Made by a program: the position numbers and the translations under genes. A stretch of 64,000 bases of DNA from positions 40,886 to 104,885 of the forward strand of contig VCJN01003438.1 of assembly GCA_006384855.1 (NCBI GenBank), read 5' to 3'. This stretch comes from Tetraselmis striata (Eukaryota; Chlorophyta; Chlorodendrophyceae; Chlorodendrales; Chlorodendraceae). A model generated the notes under the pieces. The model was given only the letters and a program-made list of their open reading frames with translations. It was not told the origin of the DNA and did not search any database. How positions within the stretch are numbered: the stretch's first letter is position 1; every line of letters starts with the position of its first letter. Positions 1 to 12,000 of the stretch are shown in pieces.

Positions 1-450
1 GGTTGGACCCCCCACTTCCGCTCCTTGCTGCGAGACCTCAACTTCGATGCTCCTTTCCTGTCGGCGCCTTCACATCACATTCGGCCTAGTGCCGCTATTG
101 GAGTGGCCCGGGATTGTGTGCTGGGGAGAGCGTCCCTACTGCGTGGAGCGGCGGCTAGTTGGTGGAGATGCCTGGTCGGTGGCTACCATGGCGGTTCCCG
201 CCTCTGTTGGCCTGTAGCTGGATTGCCTTCTGGATTGCCTTCTGGATTTCTGTGTGGATTTCCTGAATGTTGCGTCTAGCACATGTAACCATGAATAGTA
301 TTTTTCGAGAAGAAATCCCCTATCGAGAGCGCGGGGGTGGACAGGTGCAATCCCAGTGAGCGGAGTTATAGGCGCCGCTGGCGTCTACTTTGGTAATGCG
401 GATACTATTGCTTGGTGATCTCCTAGGTTCAGTCAGCTCTAGCTCAGCTC

Positions 451-1137
451 TTGGCATGCCCCGGTCGGCCCGACTTGCTAGAGCTAGCCCATAGCGCCCG
501 TGTCGGAGAAAAATACGTGATTGACGAGGACGACTACCTCGCGGTGCCTAAACTACATCAACGAGCAAGGTCTGGTTACGGGACCGTTCGACCGGTCACC
601 CGAGTGCTTGGACTCTTCGCCCTAAGCAGCGACCTAACGAACGAGTACCCCAAGTCGGATGACCGGCGTTTCCCTATTCCGTATTCCTTATTCGACCCTA
701 CATCCCTACTGCAAATCAAGACTTCGCCCCCTCCTCACGCGTGCTCGGAATCACGCCGAGGCCATCGACAAGACGTTTCGCTTTCGTTTACCCTTCTTAC
801 GGAGGCTTGACGAGGTCAAGCGTGTGCACGGTGATCAAGACGTTTTGGACGTGTTGCGAGCCCGGCACTTTCAGCATGCTTCTGAGCATATGGGTTGTCA
901 GTGCGATTTTTGGGGAGTGACCTAATGAAGGGGTACGAGCGTCGCGTCTTCGAGGCGCAATTGCCAGCAGCGCAAAAGCTACCGTTACTGCTCGAGAGGC
1001 GGCAGCGGCTGCATGACGCGGGTGTGAACGTGGGCGTGCCGGCGGGCGCGGGCGTGGCCACGAAGGTGAGCACGAGTGACGGTGTGGGCCGCCTTTCGTC
1101 GGAGCTGCTGGCGCTTTGCGAGGCCACCTTTCGGTGA
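451..1137 (+). pseudogene. Possible gag-like ORF remnants upstream of a tyrosine recombinase
   Basis: Short open segments in several frames (about 451-810, 659-925 and 895-1137) read as protein-like, charged, helix-prone sequence, with no intact frame and no domain I recognise. They lie on the same strand and just upstream of a decayed tyrosine recombinase. The phrase YVIDE occurs both here (near 520) and at the start of the recombinase (near 1605), which suggests related element-derived sequence. The likeliest reading is the degraded 5' gene of a DIRS/Ngaro/Crypton-like element. Chance open frames in GC-rich DNA remain possible. The first 450 bases hold one open frame (25-279) with nothing recognisable. 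Confidence 0.35.
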
Positions 1138-1581
1138 CCGCCGCAAGGCGAACCCTACCAGCTCAACGACGGGATGAGCGCCATGTGTCCGGACCAGACC
1201 CCCCACCTTACAGACTTCATTTAGACCTTCCTCGGTGCGGCGCTTCTTACAGCTACAACCGAGTGCGGCTCAACCATCCAGACACCAGCGCATGGCGGCT
1301 CAACAAACCGCCTCCATCCCGTACCATCTCATCGCTGCGTCAGTCGGTTGTCACACTGCGTTACAACTGGTTCGCAACGACCAAGCTTCGCGCATGTACA
1401 TTACGCGCGTGACAGGCGCTACGAGCGCGAAGGACGCGCGGGGCGGCCCTCCTACCTTAACCTAGCCCCGCAAACCCGTACTAGTGCTGTTGCAAACTCG
1501 TCACGCAACTACCGACCAACCGCCGAAAACCTAACCGCTGCCGCCGAGTACTTTGCTAACGTGCACCGTTCCCATGTTAAT

Positions 1582-2660
1582 ATGTCGGCCAAGCGCCGCA
1601 CTTACGTAATTGACGAGCCCGAAGGTGTCGCCCCTTGGGCTGCTTCACTCCGATCTCGGTTGCAAGACGCGTTCGGCTCAGACGAGCTAGGGCAGCGGAC
1701 CCTCGACCTACTCGCCCGCTCCCTCACCGCTCAGACGCTCAAGAGCTACGCCCGCCCGGTAGATTGTCTCAGTTCGTGGATTTCTGCCACGACTCCGAGA
1801 ACATCAGGCCGCTGGAGGCGACCACTGCTACTGTCTTCCGGTACGTTGCTTAGATTGGTGAGCGGCGGAGGCACATTGGGGCTAAGTCGTTATAGCCCTA
1901 CATGTCAGCAATCAACACGTTCTTTGAGCTACACAACCTCGACCCGATCGCCGAGGACATCCTGCACCTTACCGCGGCCCGTCCTGGCATGGTGCTAATA
2001 CAACGCCGCCTGGAGGCTGCCCCTTTGCGAGTCCCTCTGTCTGCTGTTGTCGCTTACATCTTCGAGCGAGCAGAGTTGATTGTGTCTGCTCCCATCCCAG
2101 AGCACCAGTACAACTTCCGAGCCCTCATGGCCTCGGTTGTCAACTTCATGTTCTTCGCCAAGGGACTTACTGACGTGTTCTGCCGAGTGCGAGACTTGCA
2201 TGTCGACGATTACAACATTACCTTGCAGGTGTACCGCGAGAAAGGTCGCGTTGGTCGACGCGGCCCCGACGACCTGCACGTAATTCTCCTTCCCATGTCG
2301 GAGCACCCCCGCGTTGCGCGTCTCCTGCACCACTTCATCGACCAGTTGCAGTCTGCCCCCTTGTTCCTGTTGCCTTGGCCGAAACAAACTTCTGGGCGGT
2401 CACCCCGAGCGAGCAATCCAAGTCTTGGACCGCCGCTACAATTTCGGACTGGCCGTTCGTCTTATCGGTGACGCCATCGGAACTCCACTGTCCCACATTC
2501 GCTACCAAGGCGGCTGGGGCACTAACTCCGACGTCCTACTAGCTAGACTACATCGACCCCACCGTCCTTCCTTCGCCCGGGGCGTGGTTCTTTGGTCACA
2601 TCGCGCCCCTCCGCCAATTCCAAGTCACTCCAACAAGACTCCGCAGCGGTAGCCTTCCCG
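1582..2660 (+). pseudogene. Tyrosine recombinase of a DIRS-like/Crypton-like element, decayed
   Basis: The enzyme would have cut and rejoined DNA through a covalent phosphotyrosine. Reading starts near ATG 1582. The N-terminal SAM-like segment (LTAQTLKSYARPVD, then LSQFVDFCHD) crosses a frame change near 1765. The catalytic part follows in the third frame: PYMSAINTFFELHNL, then ALMASVVNFMFFAKGL and the R/K-containing strand REKGRVGRR near 2238. Another frame change near 2390 leads to IGTPLSHIRYQGGW, the H-x-x-R box. A last one near 2543 restores DYIDPTVLPSPGAWFFGH, whose tyrosine codon at 2549-2551 is the expected nucleophile. Two in-frame TAG codons (1851 and about 1893) sit where Trp and Gln are expected. 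At least three frameshifts and two stops make it a pseudogene. No terminal repeats or reverse transcriptase were found, so the element class is open. Confidence 0.75.
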
Positions 2661-3747
2661 GTGCCCCCTTCATGACATGGCGCTGCCCCTTCTCCGTCAA
2701 CCCACCGCTCTCTCCGTTCGCTCATCGCTGGTAAACCCAGACTCAACTTTGAAATGTCCTAAACTATTTTATGGGGTTTTTCTCCGATCCGTTTCCCTAA
2801 CCGCGTTACTTTCGGCTACCGTGCTGCTCAGTGGTACGGGATACTATGCACATGTCGTTGCGCCCTTTTTGGGTGCAGCACGAGTAGACATGAAAGCAGC
2901 CATAACAGCTGACATAACAGCATAACAACCATAACAACATGAAAACAGCTGAGCCTGCCATCTTCCAGTTTCGCTGCGTTACATGCAGCGCCCCCCTGAG
3001 TGACTCCGTTTTCCCTCCACGCTTTCACTTAACCTTCCTGCCAATTTCGGCTCTTGTACGTGTAATATAGCCTACGCCACCTTTTTGCACCAGTATCCGA
3101 AACCCCACAAACACTACGTTTAGATTACCCTAAACCAGCCCTAAACCAACCACCTATAGCTTGTGCATGCATCAGTACTTTATGTAACGCGACATTGCAT
3201 CCCACTGCGGACAATACACGCAGCAACGGCTCGCAACCCCCTGCGCCGTGCCTCACAAGTGTGCACAACCCATTGCCTCCCTCGTCGAACTTGACACAAC
3301 CTGCGGCACCAATAGCAGGTCGGGCGCGGAAGAGTGGGCACGCCGCGTTGGCTGGCGCCGACAAAAAAGCAAGATGAGGTCCGGCGGGGCGCCGACTCGC
3401 CCCCGAAACAGTAAAAGCAGGCCAAACGACACCCTTCCGCCGGCGGACAGCAGTGCCGAGCCCCCGCCGCGTGCACCGAGCCGCAGCCTCGCGCTACGAG
3501 CAGTGATTTGTCGCCATCACGCCGCAGTCCTGGCGTCCGCCCCAACGCCCGGAGCCCACCGAGTCCGTGCGAGGCTTCAACGAGGGGCGCTATCCGCAAA
3601 AGAAAGCACGCCGAGCCGGCCGGGCGGGATCACCTGCAACAAGCAGCTGTATCGTCGAAGAGCGCCAGGTCGGGGCTTCCCGCCGTAGAAACACGGCATG
3701 ACCACGTTACGGCAAGTCCCAAGGTCGGTTATACTGGTAGTGGCGAC
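2661..3747. other. No gene seen between recombinase remnant and HNH ORF
   Basis: About 1.1 kb with open frames on both strands at 3125-3690 but no recognisable domain, start context or splice-consistent exon. It may be the 3' part of the recombinase element or the 5' part of the HNH gene. Confidence 0.4.
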
Positions 3748-4104
3748 ATGCCGGTTTCTGTGGACGTTGTGCAGGCATCGTCAACGCTGTCGCGGATGGG
3801 GCCCCTTGAGGAGAGCGGATGGTCGGACAAGCCAAGGAACCGGCGAAAATGGGCCAAGCTGCAGCTGACGACAGGCTTTCTTCAGGCCCAGCTGGCGCTA
3901 CACGGCGACCGTTTCTGCCATTATTGCGGCCGCACCGGCCTCAAGCTGTACTCCTGGCAGGAATCCACATTTGTACGGCACTACGACAAGGGGGACATGG
4001 CCACTGCCGACCACGTCGTTGCCCTTGCCAACGGAGGCTCGAACAGCACTTCCAACTTGGTCGTGGCGTGCCAACCCTGCAACTACCGCAAGGGTGCATG
4101 CTGA
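3748..4104 (+). CDS. HNH endonuclease domain protein
   Basis: A small metal-dependent nuclease of the HNH fold is predicted. The frame holds a first zinc-knuckle CxxC (FCHYCGR, 3916-3927). The catalytic D-H pair lies in ATADHVVALANGGS (D-H codons about 4009-4014), followed by the Asn of STSNLVVAC and the second knuckle CQPCNYRKG (about 4069-4095). This order is that of restriction/homing-type HNH nucleases. The frame is open upstream to 3508 without an ATG, so 3748 (MPVSVDVV) is the first in-frame ATG and 3795 an alternative; an upstream exon is possible. It ends at TGA 4102-4104, a few residues after the last knuckle, giving 118 residues. It lies 1.1 kb downstream of the tyrosine-recombinase remnant on the same strand, so it may belong to that element or be a separate selfish gene. 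Confidence 0.65.
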   Translation: MPVSVDVVQASSTLSRMGPLEESGWSDKPRNRRKWAKLQLTTGFLQAQLALHGDRFCHYCGRTGLKLYSWQESTFVRHYDKGDMATADHVVALANGGSNSTSNLVVACQPCNYRKGAC

Positions 4105-5189
4105 AGATGGCCGGCAAAGTCGACAGCGTAGGGATAGCAGTTCCAAACCACTGCGGGTCCTGGCCTCGTTCCCGAACGCGGATATAACTTGGTTGCCACC
4201 ATGAGGTTGCTGCCTCGCTATGTTGTACATTGGCAAAGTAACCGTGACAATCCAACGTCGAACGACTGTCGCGTAGATTGACTGCAGCGGCCTGCTTCGC
4301 ATTGAGGGTAACACTGGACGAAACACTGCCACTGGCATCGCCGTGAAAGTAACACGTGTAAAACTTGATTGCTTGCAAGTCAATCACCACACCGTCTCTG
4401 CGAAGGCCGGAGAGCAAACTATCTGGCGGTACCCCGATTTCGGCGGTCAATATTGGCGAAAATGCACACCGACGAAGTATGTTTGGATCGTGAGACGAAT
4501 TCATATGTTTGAATCGTGAGACTTTTGTGGCTGAGCTGGCTCTGACTCGGGAGTCTAAAGGCTTGCATTGTGGGCGCCAAGGTCACTGATATGCTGACGT
4601 TCAGACGCTACTGGCTGCTGACATATACATCGATGTTTATGTTGGCGAGCGTGCCCCGCTTGGCGCCCCATAACAGCATCTCCCCACCTGCCAAGCGAGC
4701 CGTTCACACCACCGTTAAACCCTTCCAGACAGCTGTGACTGTTGGTCGCTGACTATTGCTGAGGCTCTGTACTTTTGTGCTCCCGCCTTCGGCTCTTTCA
4801 TGTTGACTGCATGCGGGTCACGGCACGAGTCACCCGCAAGGTCACCTGGAGATGCCACACCGCTACTGAGAAGCGGGGCAAAGATCAGGGGATCAACTCC
4901 ACTGACCGATACATGTAGCCAGACATCAACTCGGTGAGCTTGGACATGTCGGCTGGATGGCCTTTGAGCGTCTACCCCCGGCGCATGTTGTCATCATGGG
5001 TGCATTCTGAGCGCCCCCGGGGCAGCCCCACAATGGAACTATGCTGGCTTTGCAGCACACAAGGCTCTCATGATGTTGGGCATCGACGACACCGATATGG
5101 TTGCTGCATTCGGACATCAACGCCGGTCAGCGGATAAATAACGCTTTTGACCTCCCGCAAAGAGGAAAACATCTCAAACCGGAGATACA
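4105..5189. other. Intergenic, nothing recognised
   Basis: No convincing coding region, RNA gene or repeat was recognised. Short open frames on both strands (for example 3941-4504 on the minus strand) look like shadows of the HNH ORF or chance. Confidence 0.4.
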
Positions 5190-5440
5190 GAAAAGTTCGC
5201 CCCAAGACATCGGCCTAAGCCGCCTGCCCCAGCACTTGACCTCTTGCGCCAACTGCAGTCACAGGTATGGCATGGCCCTCAGTAGACCATTGCCCCATTC
5301 GAAACCGGAGGGCGAATGCAGCCCGCAGTAGGCAGCCCCGGGACACGCCCGGTAGATTGCCCACAGTCGGAGAGCCGGGAATCGAGCCCGGGACCTCCGG
5401 GCATACGAGGCCTCCGCTCTGCCGAGCGGGCAGACGATGA
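5190..5440 (-). repeat. tRNA-derived SINE, copy A
   Basis: Read on the minus strand, it starts with a tRNA-like head: an A-box-like stretch GCTCGGCAGAGC and a B box inside GGGCTCGATTCCCGG (near 5370-5390). A unique body follows and ends in a shared tail that includes GCGCAAGAGGTCAAGTGCTG. The same body and tail recur at 39,997-40,220, 40,290-40,512 and 50,610-50,860. The acceptor-stem positions do not pair, so this is a tRNA-derived retroposon head and not a functional tRNA gene. Confidence 0.8.
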
Positions 5441-6044
5441 GGCTTTTTAACGGGTATACCTGCCTGGGTATACAGACGCATCGATTGTATATATCGACGT
5501 GAGCGAGCTTTCAGCACATTCCGGTACACACAAGCGTACCACAAAAGCCAACCGGCGCTTCTATATGTGCTGTAGCCTAATCACATCGTACATGAATAAT
5601 TCCACCCCCCCCCCCCCCCTCTGAGAATCTATGATTGTTTATACTACGACCACTGTCCCTGACTAGTTTCTTGATAGGATGTGTGGATTGACCGCCTGAC
5701 TGATTGATTGATTGATTGATATGCAATCACTGATTATCGCACACGCATGCTGGGGTATGCCACCCACCAGTCAAGGCACCCTCTGGCGGACCCACCCAGG
5801 GGGGGGGGGGGGGTATCATCAGGGAGGCGCATCATGCCGGCATCGTGGCGCATCATATCTCCGCCTTCGTGAGAGGCGCCCAGTGCGCAACAAAAGGCGC
5901 GTCAATATGCTTCGATGGATGGGGACTTGCGGGTTAAAATGTACATTTTAAATGGCGCGTGCGCTGGCTGTGCTGCGGCACGCGGGTCAGAGGAACAGGG
6001 GGACAGCGGGGACAAGGGGTGGGGGGGGGGGGGGGGGGGGGGGC
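5441..6044. other. Intergenic with low-complexity tracts
   Basis: It contains a C run near 5607-5622, a (TGAT/GATT)n stretch near 5700-5720 and a G run near 5800-5813. No gene seen. It is the 3' flank of the cyclic-nucleotide-binding gene, whose stop codon lies at 6045. Confidence 0.5.
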
Positions 6045-9000
6045 TCAGAACGCGCTGTTGGCGCCCTGCACGGCTGGCAGGCCGATGATGTTGAGGTTGT
6101 CGAGGCCGCCCGGCACCTCCGAGAGGTCCATCGGGCCCGCCGACACGGTGAGCTTGAACACGGGGCGACCCGAGGCGAGCTTGCCGCTGCTGGGCTTGCT
6201 GCTGCCGTTGTCGCTGCTGCGCCGGCTGCCCGCGCTGAGCTGCAGCGGGCGCGCCGCCTCGGCCGGGGCGGGGGTGGGCACTGGCTTGACCAGGCGGGGC
6301 AGCCGCAGCCCTGCCGCCTCGCCGCCGGCGCCACCATCCTCCTCCTGGGCGTCGGAGATGACTCCCAGCGGGGGACGCCCGCCCTGTCACGTCAGGCCAC
6401 AAGTCAGCGGGAATGCGGGGGGGCGGGGGGGGGGGGGGGGAGGCGGGTTCGCAGGTGCCGCATATTCTCAAAAAGTACAATCCGCAATAATAGTGATACA
6501 ATCACAAACTTTTGAACTCATTGTGACAAACTGAAACCATACAGCAATCGTGTCACTACTCCAATCCACAAATGATTCCAATCTCACATTCCAATCTCGC
6601 TATCGTCAGTATGACTACCGGGCGCCGACGCGCCTATAAGGACCCCCATTACAAGCGAGGATTATAAGCCTGTATTACCCTCCTCTAATCGGGCTTGCAT
6701 CCATCCTACTATAAGAACGTTCGCTACAGTTCCGTTGTAGTTTCCTCCACATGCCACCCGTGCACACCGCTTCTATACATTGCAACCCGGAAACATGCAG
6801 TCCCCATATATATCGAAAGTGTATCGTCCAAGCGTAAGTGTTCATGCATGCAGTGCATTGGACATACGGTCATGCATACCACTTTGCAAACAGTCCATTA
6901 TCCACCGCGTGTCGAAAGCGCAGAATGGCTTTTGGGGATTGCCCCCCCCCCCCCCCCCCCCCGCCACCCACCCACCCCTATTCTGCACTAGTTGTATCCA
7001 TACAACTATATAAAATACAAAATGCAATAATGAAGCTGCTACTAATAAAACACATTGTAGTTTTATCGTACACAATAACACGTACACGTAACGTAATGTA
7101 GCTGTAACATATTGTAGTTGTAACGTACACGTAACAATCGTAACTGTTATACAAAACTACAATTAGTCAAAACTAAACAAGTATAATAAATGAGTACAAT
7201 GATGCAAACTGACAGTGCCGCCGTGTGGAAACTGACTGCCCGGCACATCGCCAGCACACCCGGCCATGGAGGGGCTGGGCGCGTGCGATCAGGCGCCCGG
7301 TGAGCAAGCATGCGGCGTGCTGTCAATGGCAAGCGGGAAACAGAGGAAAGGAACGGGAAGGAGGAGACGCGCACCTGGTGGGTCAGGCTGTGCAGGCGGC
7401 GCGGCTGATTCGGGGCGGCCTCGGCCTCCGGCGCCGCGGGGCGGCCCGCCGGCATGGACCAGATGCGGTTGATGATGGCCGCCTGGCGGTCCGCGGGCGA
7501 GGGCGGCGGCATGCCCGGGAAGCGGCCCCCGGGGCGCGCACCCCCCGAGGCCGGCGGCGGCGGCGGCAGCGCCAGCACCAGCTGCGGCGGCAGGTTGCCG
7601 CGGCGGTCGAAGATGCGCTGCGCGTCGGTGTCGCTGCGCCGGCGGGCCATCACCAGCGACGCGGACGCCAGACGCCGGGTCTGCCCCGGCGCCTCCGCCT
7701 CGGGCGCCGCCGCCCCGGGCGGCCCGTGCATCTCCTCGAGGGCCGTCAGCTGCGCCGCTGCCGCCGGCGACGCGGCGGCGTTGGCGGCGCGGCACGCGCC
7801 CAGGCGCTCCGAGCGCCAGCGGGCGCGCACGCGCGCGTAGTGCTGCACCGCCGCCACCACCTTGCTGCCAAAGCGGCGCAGGTCGCGCGCGCTGATGGAC
7901 AGCACCTTGAGCGGCGACGAGGTGGCGACCACGGTGCAGCCGTACACCTGCGGCACCTGCCCGTGGTGGGTGACAGGGCAAAGCGAGCGCCGTCAAGATC
8001 CGCCGCTGCCGCAGGGCGCTGCTCTGCCGCGTGGCTGCAACAGTGTGTGGGTGTCTGCGGACCATATGGATCCCCAAGTAGCTTTATGCAACTTCTGGTG
8101 TGGCGGAGGGGATGCCAACTAGACGTATAGTCACTATTATACAGTCCTACCATCATAACTACTGCTCCAACCTCTAGTAAGCATGACATCATCAGAGGGC
8201 CAATATAATTCGGATCAAGAACATTTGTTTGTTTCTTGGAGTAAAGCTGTAGCATTGTTTGGACCAAAAGCATCATGGCATCCACGCAGCAAACAAAAGG
8301 TATACATTCTTGGCCTTTTCATCTGACGTTATTATGGACACACTGCGAGTCGTGTCAATGCGCATCACAGTTCAAGAGATTCACAGTAACACTCAAACGC
8401 CGGAGGGCTTTGGCAGTTTGTGGACCCAATTCTGAGGCGGTGATGCCCTGGAACAACCTACATCTCCCGATAAGTCTCCCACCCCCCCCTCTCTGCTGGA
8501 ACACTAAACGCCATTTCACCCGCCAGTGATTAAGCAGAAAGTGTTATTTGGCTATGATCAGCTGACAGTGGTTGATACACAAACAGGTTGCGACCTCCAG
8601 CTAGGGTACTGCCTAGGGCATCGGCGCCGCTCACCAGGCACTCCTCCCCGTCCTCGTTGACGCGGATGGCGTCGGCCGACAGCCCCAGCAGCTCCTCGCC
8701 AAAGGCCTGCCCCTCGCCCACCACCGCCAGCGGCGCCATGCGCTGCAGGCCCGACACCTCCGCGCCGCCGTGCACCACAATGCCGGCGCCGTTGAGGCCG
8801 CCGACGCCGCCCCAGCGCGCCACGCTCCCCGCGGGGGGCGCCCGGTGGCGCCGCCCGCCCGCAGCGCCCTGCAGCGCTGCTGCATCGCTGGGGTGCATCG
8901 CGCGCATCTTCGCCGCGGAGGGCATGCTGCCGTCCTCGTCGTTGTCGGCGCGGACGCGCTCCGCCGCCCGGGCGGCCAGCTTCCCAGGGTTCTGCGGGGC

Positions 9001-12000
9001 GCTGGCCAGTGTCTGAGGCGCAGGGAGGGGAAGGGGGGGGGAGGAAGGGAAGGGGGTCATCGCCATGTGTGTCATGATTGTCTAGAGTAATAATACAGTA
9101 CAGCTGCGGGCCGGGAGCCCGCGTCGGTTTCAGCTTCAAGTGGAGCCGCATGTAAGCTTGGGTATGGAACAACATGCACGACCACCGTGTGTACATCAAT
9201 GTATAAACATGTGTAGATTTCCCGCGCGTGGTTGTTACCGCCACAGCAAACACGATGCTCCCATTCCGCTCGTCACTGCTTTGTCATTCGTGATATACTG
9301 CCCCGCAAATAAAGGTACGGTGCTACCGTATCCCGACGCTGCGAGTCGTCCGGCCGATCCTTGCACAAGGTCCATCTCGCGCATTACATGGGCAACCCCA
9401 CTAGACCATACGTACCCCCTAGTACTTTGTCATACTGCACAAGGATTACCTAACCTGTGAAAGCATTGCGTAATCGTTGCCAGTATGATTAGCGTCATCT
9501 TAAATATCGTTTTGCATCGGTCCGCATTACTGCTGTATCGTTATTCAATTTCAAACATTACACGTATACTTTTCCCCAATAAATGGGCCATACAAACTCA
9601 AACAATGGACTTAGTGCTTTCCGGGAATCGATTCGCAATACGACAAAGATGTATCTGTCAGTTTTTTTCGAAATAATCCGTACCACAAACATGATTTATA
9701 TTCTATTTCTAATTGCCACACCTCCGTGCTTATATACTTTTTAGTGGGGGAGTGTAACGGCGCCCACCTGCAGGTCCTCGCCGGCGTGGTACCGGCCCAG
9801 CACCCTCGCCTCGCCCTGCGTGATGAGGAAGAGGTGCTCCGCTGGCGCGCCCTGGCTCACCACCACGCCGCCGCGCTCAAAGGTGGCGGAGCGCATGAAG
9901 ACCGCCAGGCTGGAGAGGTGCTGGCGCGGGAGCGCGTTGAAGGGCTCCACCTGCGCGGACCGTGTGCAACAGGGCGCCGTCAGCAGCTGCGGCAGACGCG
10001 CGCTGTCCTCGGCGCGCTCTGATACGAGGCCCGCCACACGGGCGGAACGAAACCCAATTGCGCAGCTTGGGAGAGAATTTTTATCGTCATGCATGTGATA
10101 TGTACACCTCTGTCGTACCTCAGCATAAGGATTATACGACTACGTAGAAAGTACTGTTTGGATTGAACCCGAATGGCGCGTCGCAGTAATGATATATGGG
10201 CGCGCGGTACCGGTACATCAGTCTGCTGCTGTTATGTCTACTCGTGATGCACCCAGCGGGCGCAGCAACGGGTGAAGCAGTAACCCGTACCACTTAGCAG
10301 CAACGGTAGCCGGAAAACGGTTAGGAAAAGAGGAAAACCCATACAATAGTTTAGATCAGATCGACTAATCCTTAATGCGCCGCGCATCGTTGCAAAGCCA
10401 CAAGACACATTGTGTGAATATGAGGTCAGAAAATGCTGTATTACCCTGCAGCATCGTGTCAGACATATGTCCGTATGGCATTTGTGGTGTATTTGTGGAG
10501 TATATTTGAAGACAGATATTTTCTATCTTTGCGGAAAGGGGCTGGGGGAGAGCGGGTCAAAAACGATATGCTGGAAATGTACTGCCGCAAACCCATAGCG
10601 TGCCGGCGGTCGTATGGCGACTATACGGCTACCGGCAGCAAAAGCACCTACTCTACAGTTGGGCTAGCAAAATCGAGCAGCGCAGGGCAGCGGGAATGCA
10701 CAGCTCTGCAGCCGCTAGTATGGAAGGACAGTGTCAGCCACCAGGACTAACAGTAACCGCAATGCCCAAAATACAACGCGCGGATCCACATTACAACAGT
10801 GTTCGCCCACCGCTACATACCCGCAAGTTGGATGCTCGAGTGCGGATACATCTTTCTTCTCGAGGGACCGATGCCCTCCGACTGCGTGGAGCCCCGTGCC
10901 GACACATCGCATTGCATTGTGCCCGCCATAGCCCTGAAGCCCAACTGGTAAGCAAGACTCGGCTAGGTGAGGGGGTGGGGGGGGGGGGGGGGGGGGGGGC
11001 GCACCTTGGCGAGCGTCTCCAGCAGCTCCGCCAGCTGCTGCGTCATCAGCTGGTTGACCGTCTGGTCGTAGCACTCGCGCGTGATGCGGATGAGCTCGAC
11101 GCCCCGAAACTCGCCCTCGCCCTCGCCGCCCTCCGGGGCCGCTGCCGAGGGCGGCGCGGGCGGCACGAGGACGCTGGCGGTGCGCTGCGCGTTGCGTTGC
11201 AGCAGCGCCAGCTCGCCAAAGCTGCTCCCGGGGGTGAGCACGCGCACCAGCGGCCCGTAGTACGAGTCCGGGTCCTCGCCCAGCAGCCTGGGGGACCGGT
11301 AACGGAACACACAGCACACGCACACTTGCGCCTGAGCCCCAGTTTGACTCTTTGTAACACCGCCTAATCGCTACTCGAGCAAGAGGCGGCAGAAAGAGGG
11401 CACGCTGCAACGACACGGACAATGCCGCTCGGGTTGCTGTGGGCGCTGTGTTTTGAAAACGCTCCTACTACTGAAGTGACCAAAAACGAATTGGTCGCGG
11501 ATATTCAATTATACCGGTGCCATATTCCAAAAGAGAGATTCATGATGTGGCCCATCGAAATAATGTAGAAATAAAATGGCTTTATTCCTCATCAGAGGCA
11601 ACAACATCGGCTAAATAGCCAGAACACCAATATACTAAGTATATGCTATTAAGGGATGTTACAAACCAATGCTTTCTTAATACATTCTCTAATACATGTT
11701 ATTATAAATTGATGCAGTAAGAAGCCATGATGTATTACGAGACAGATCCATTTTCAATAGTCGCTATAGTAGTTCGGGGCTGCTTTCTCCGCCCTCATGC
11801 ATCAATCTGCACTTGCTTATCCCCGCTCAGCTGGGCACGTTGGGGCGGTCATCTGAGCGAACATGAAAGCAAATTATTATATTCAGAGGCAATAGACTCT
11901 CGCCCGGGGGGGGTCGCACCTCTTGACGGGCTTGCCGTCAGAGCCGACGCCCACCAGCGGCACCTCCTCCTGCAGCAGCGCGTTGCGCGTCAGCGTGCGC

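Noticed and set aside
5362..5440. Possible functional tRNA gene on the minus strand
   Set aside because: A and B boxes are present, but the acceptor stem does not pair and the same head with a long body recurs at three other places, so it is a SINE head.
7225..8130. 301-residue plus-strand ORF opposite the cyclic-nucleotide-binding gene
   Set aside because: It is the antisense shadow of exon 17, rich in Arg/Ala without motifs.
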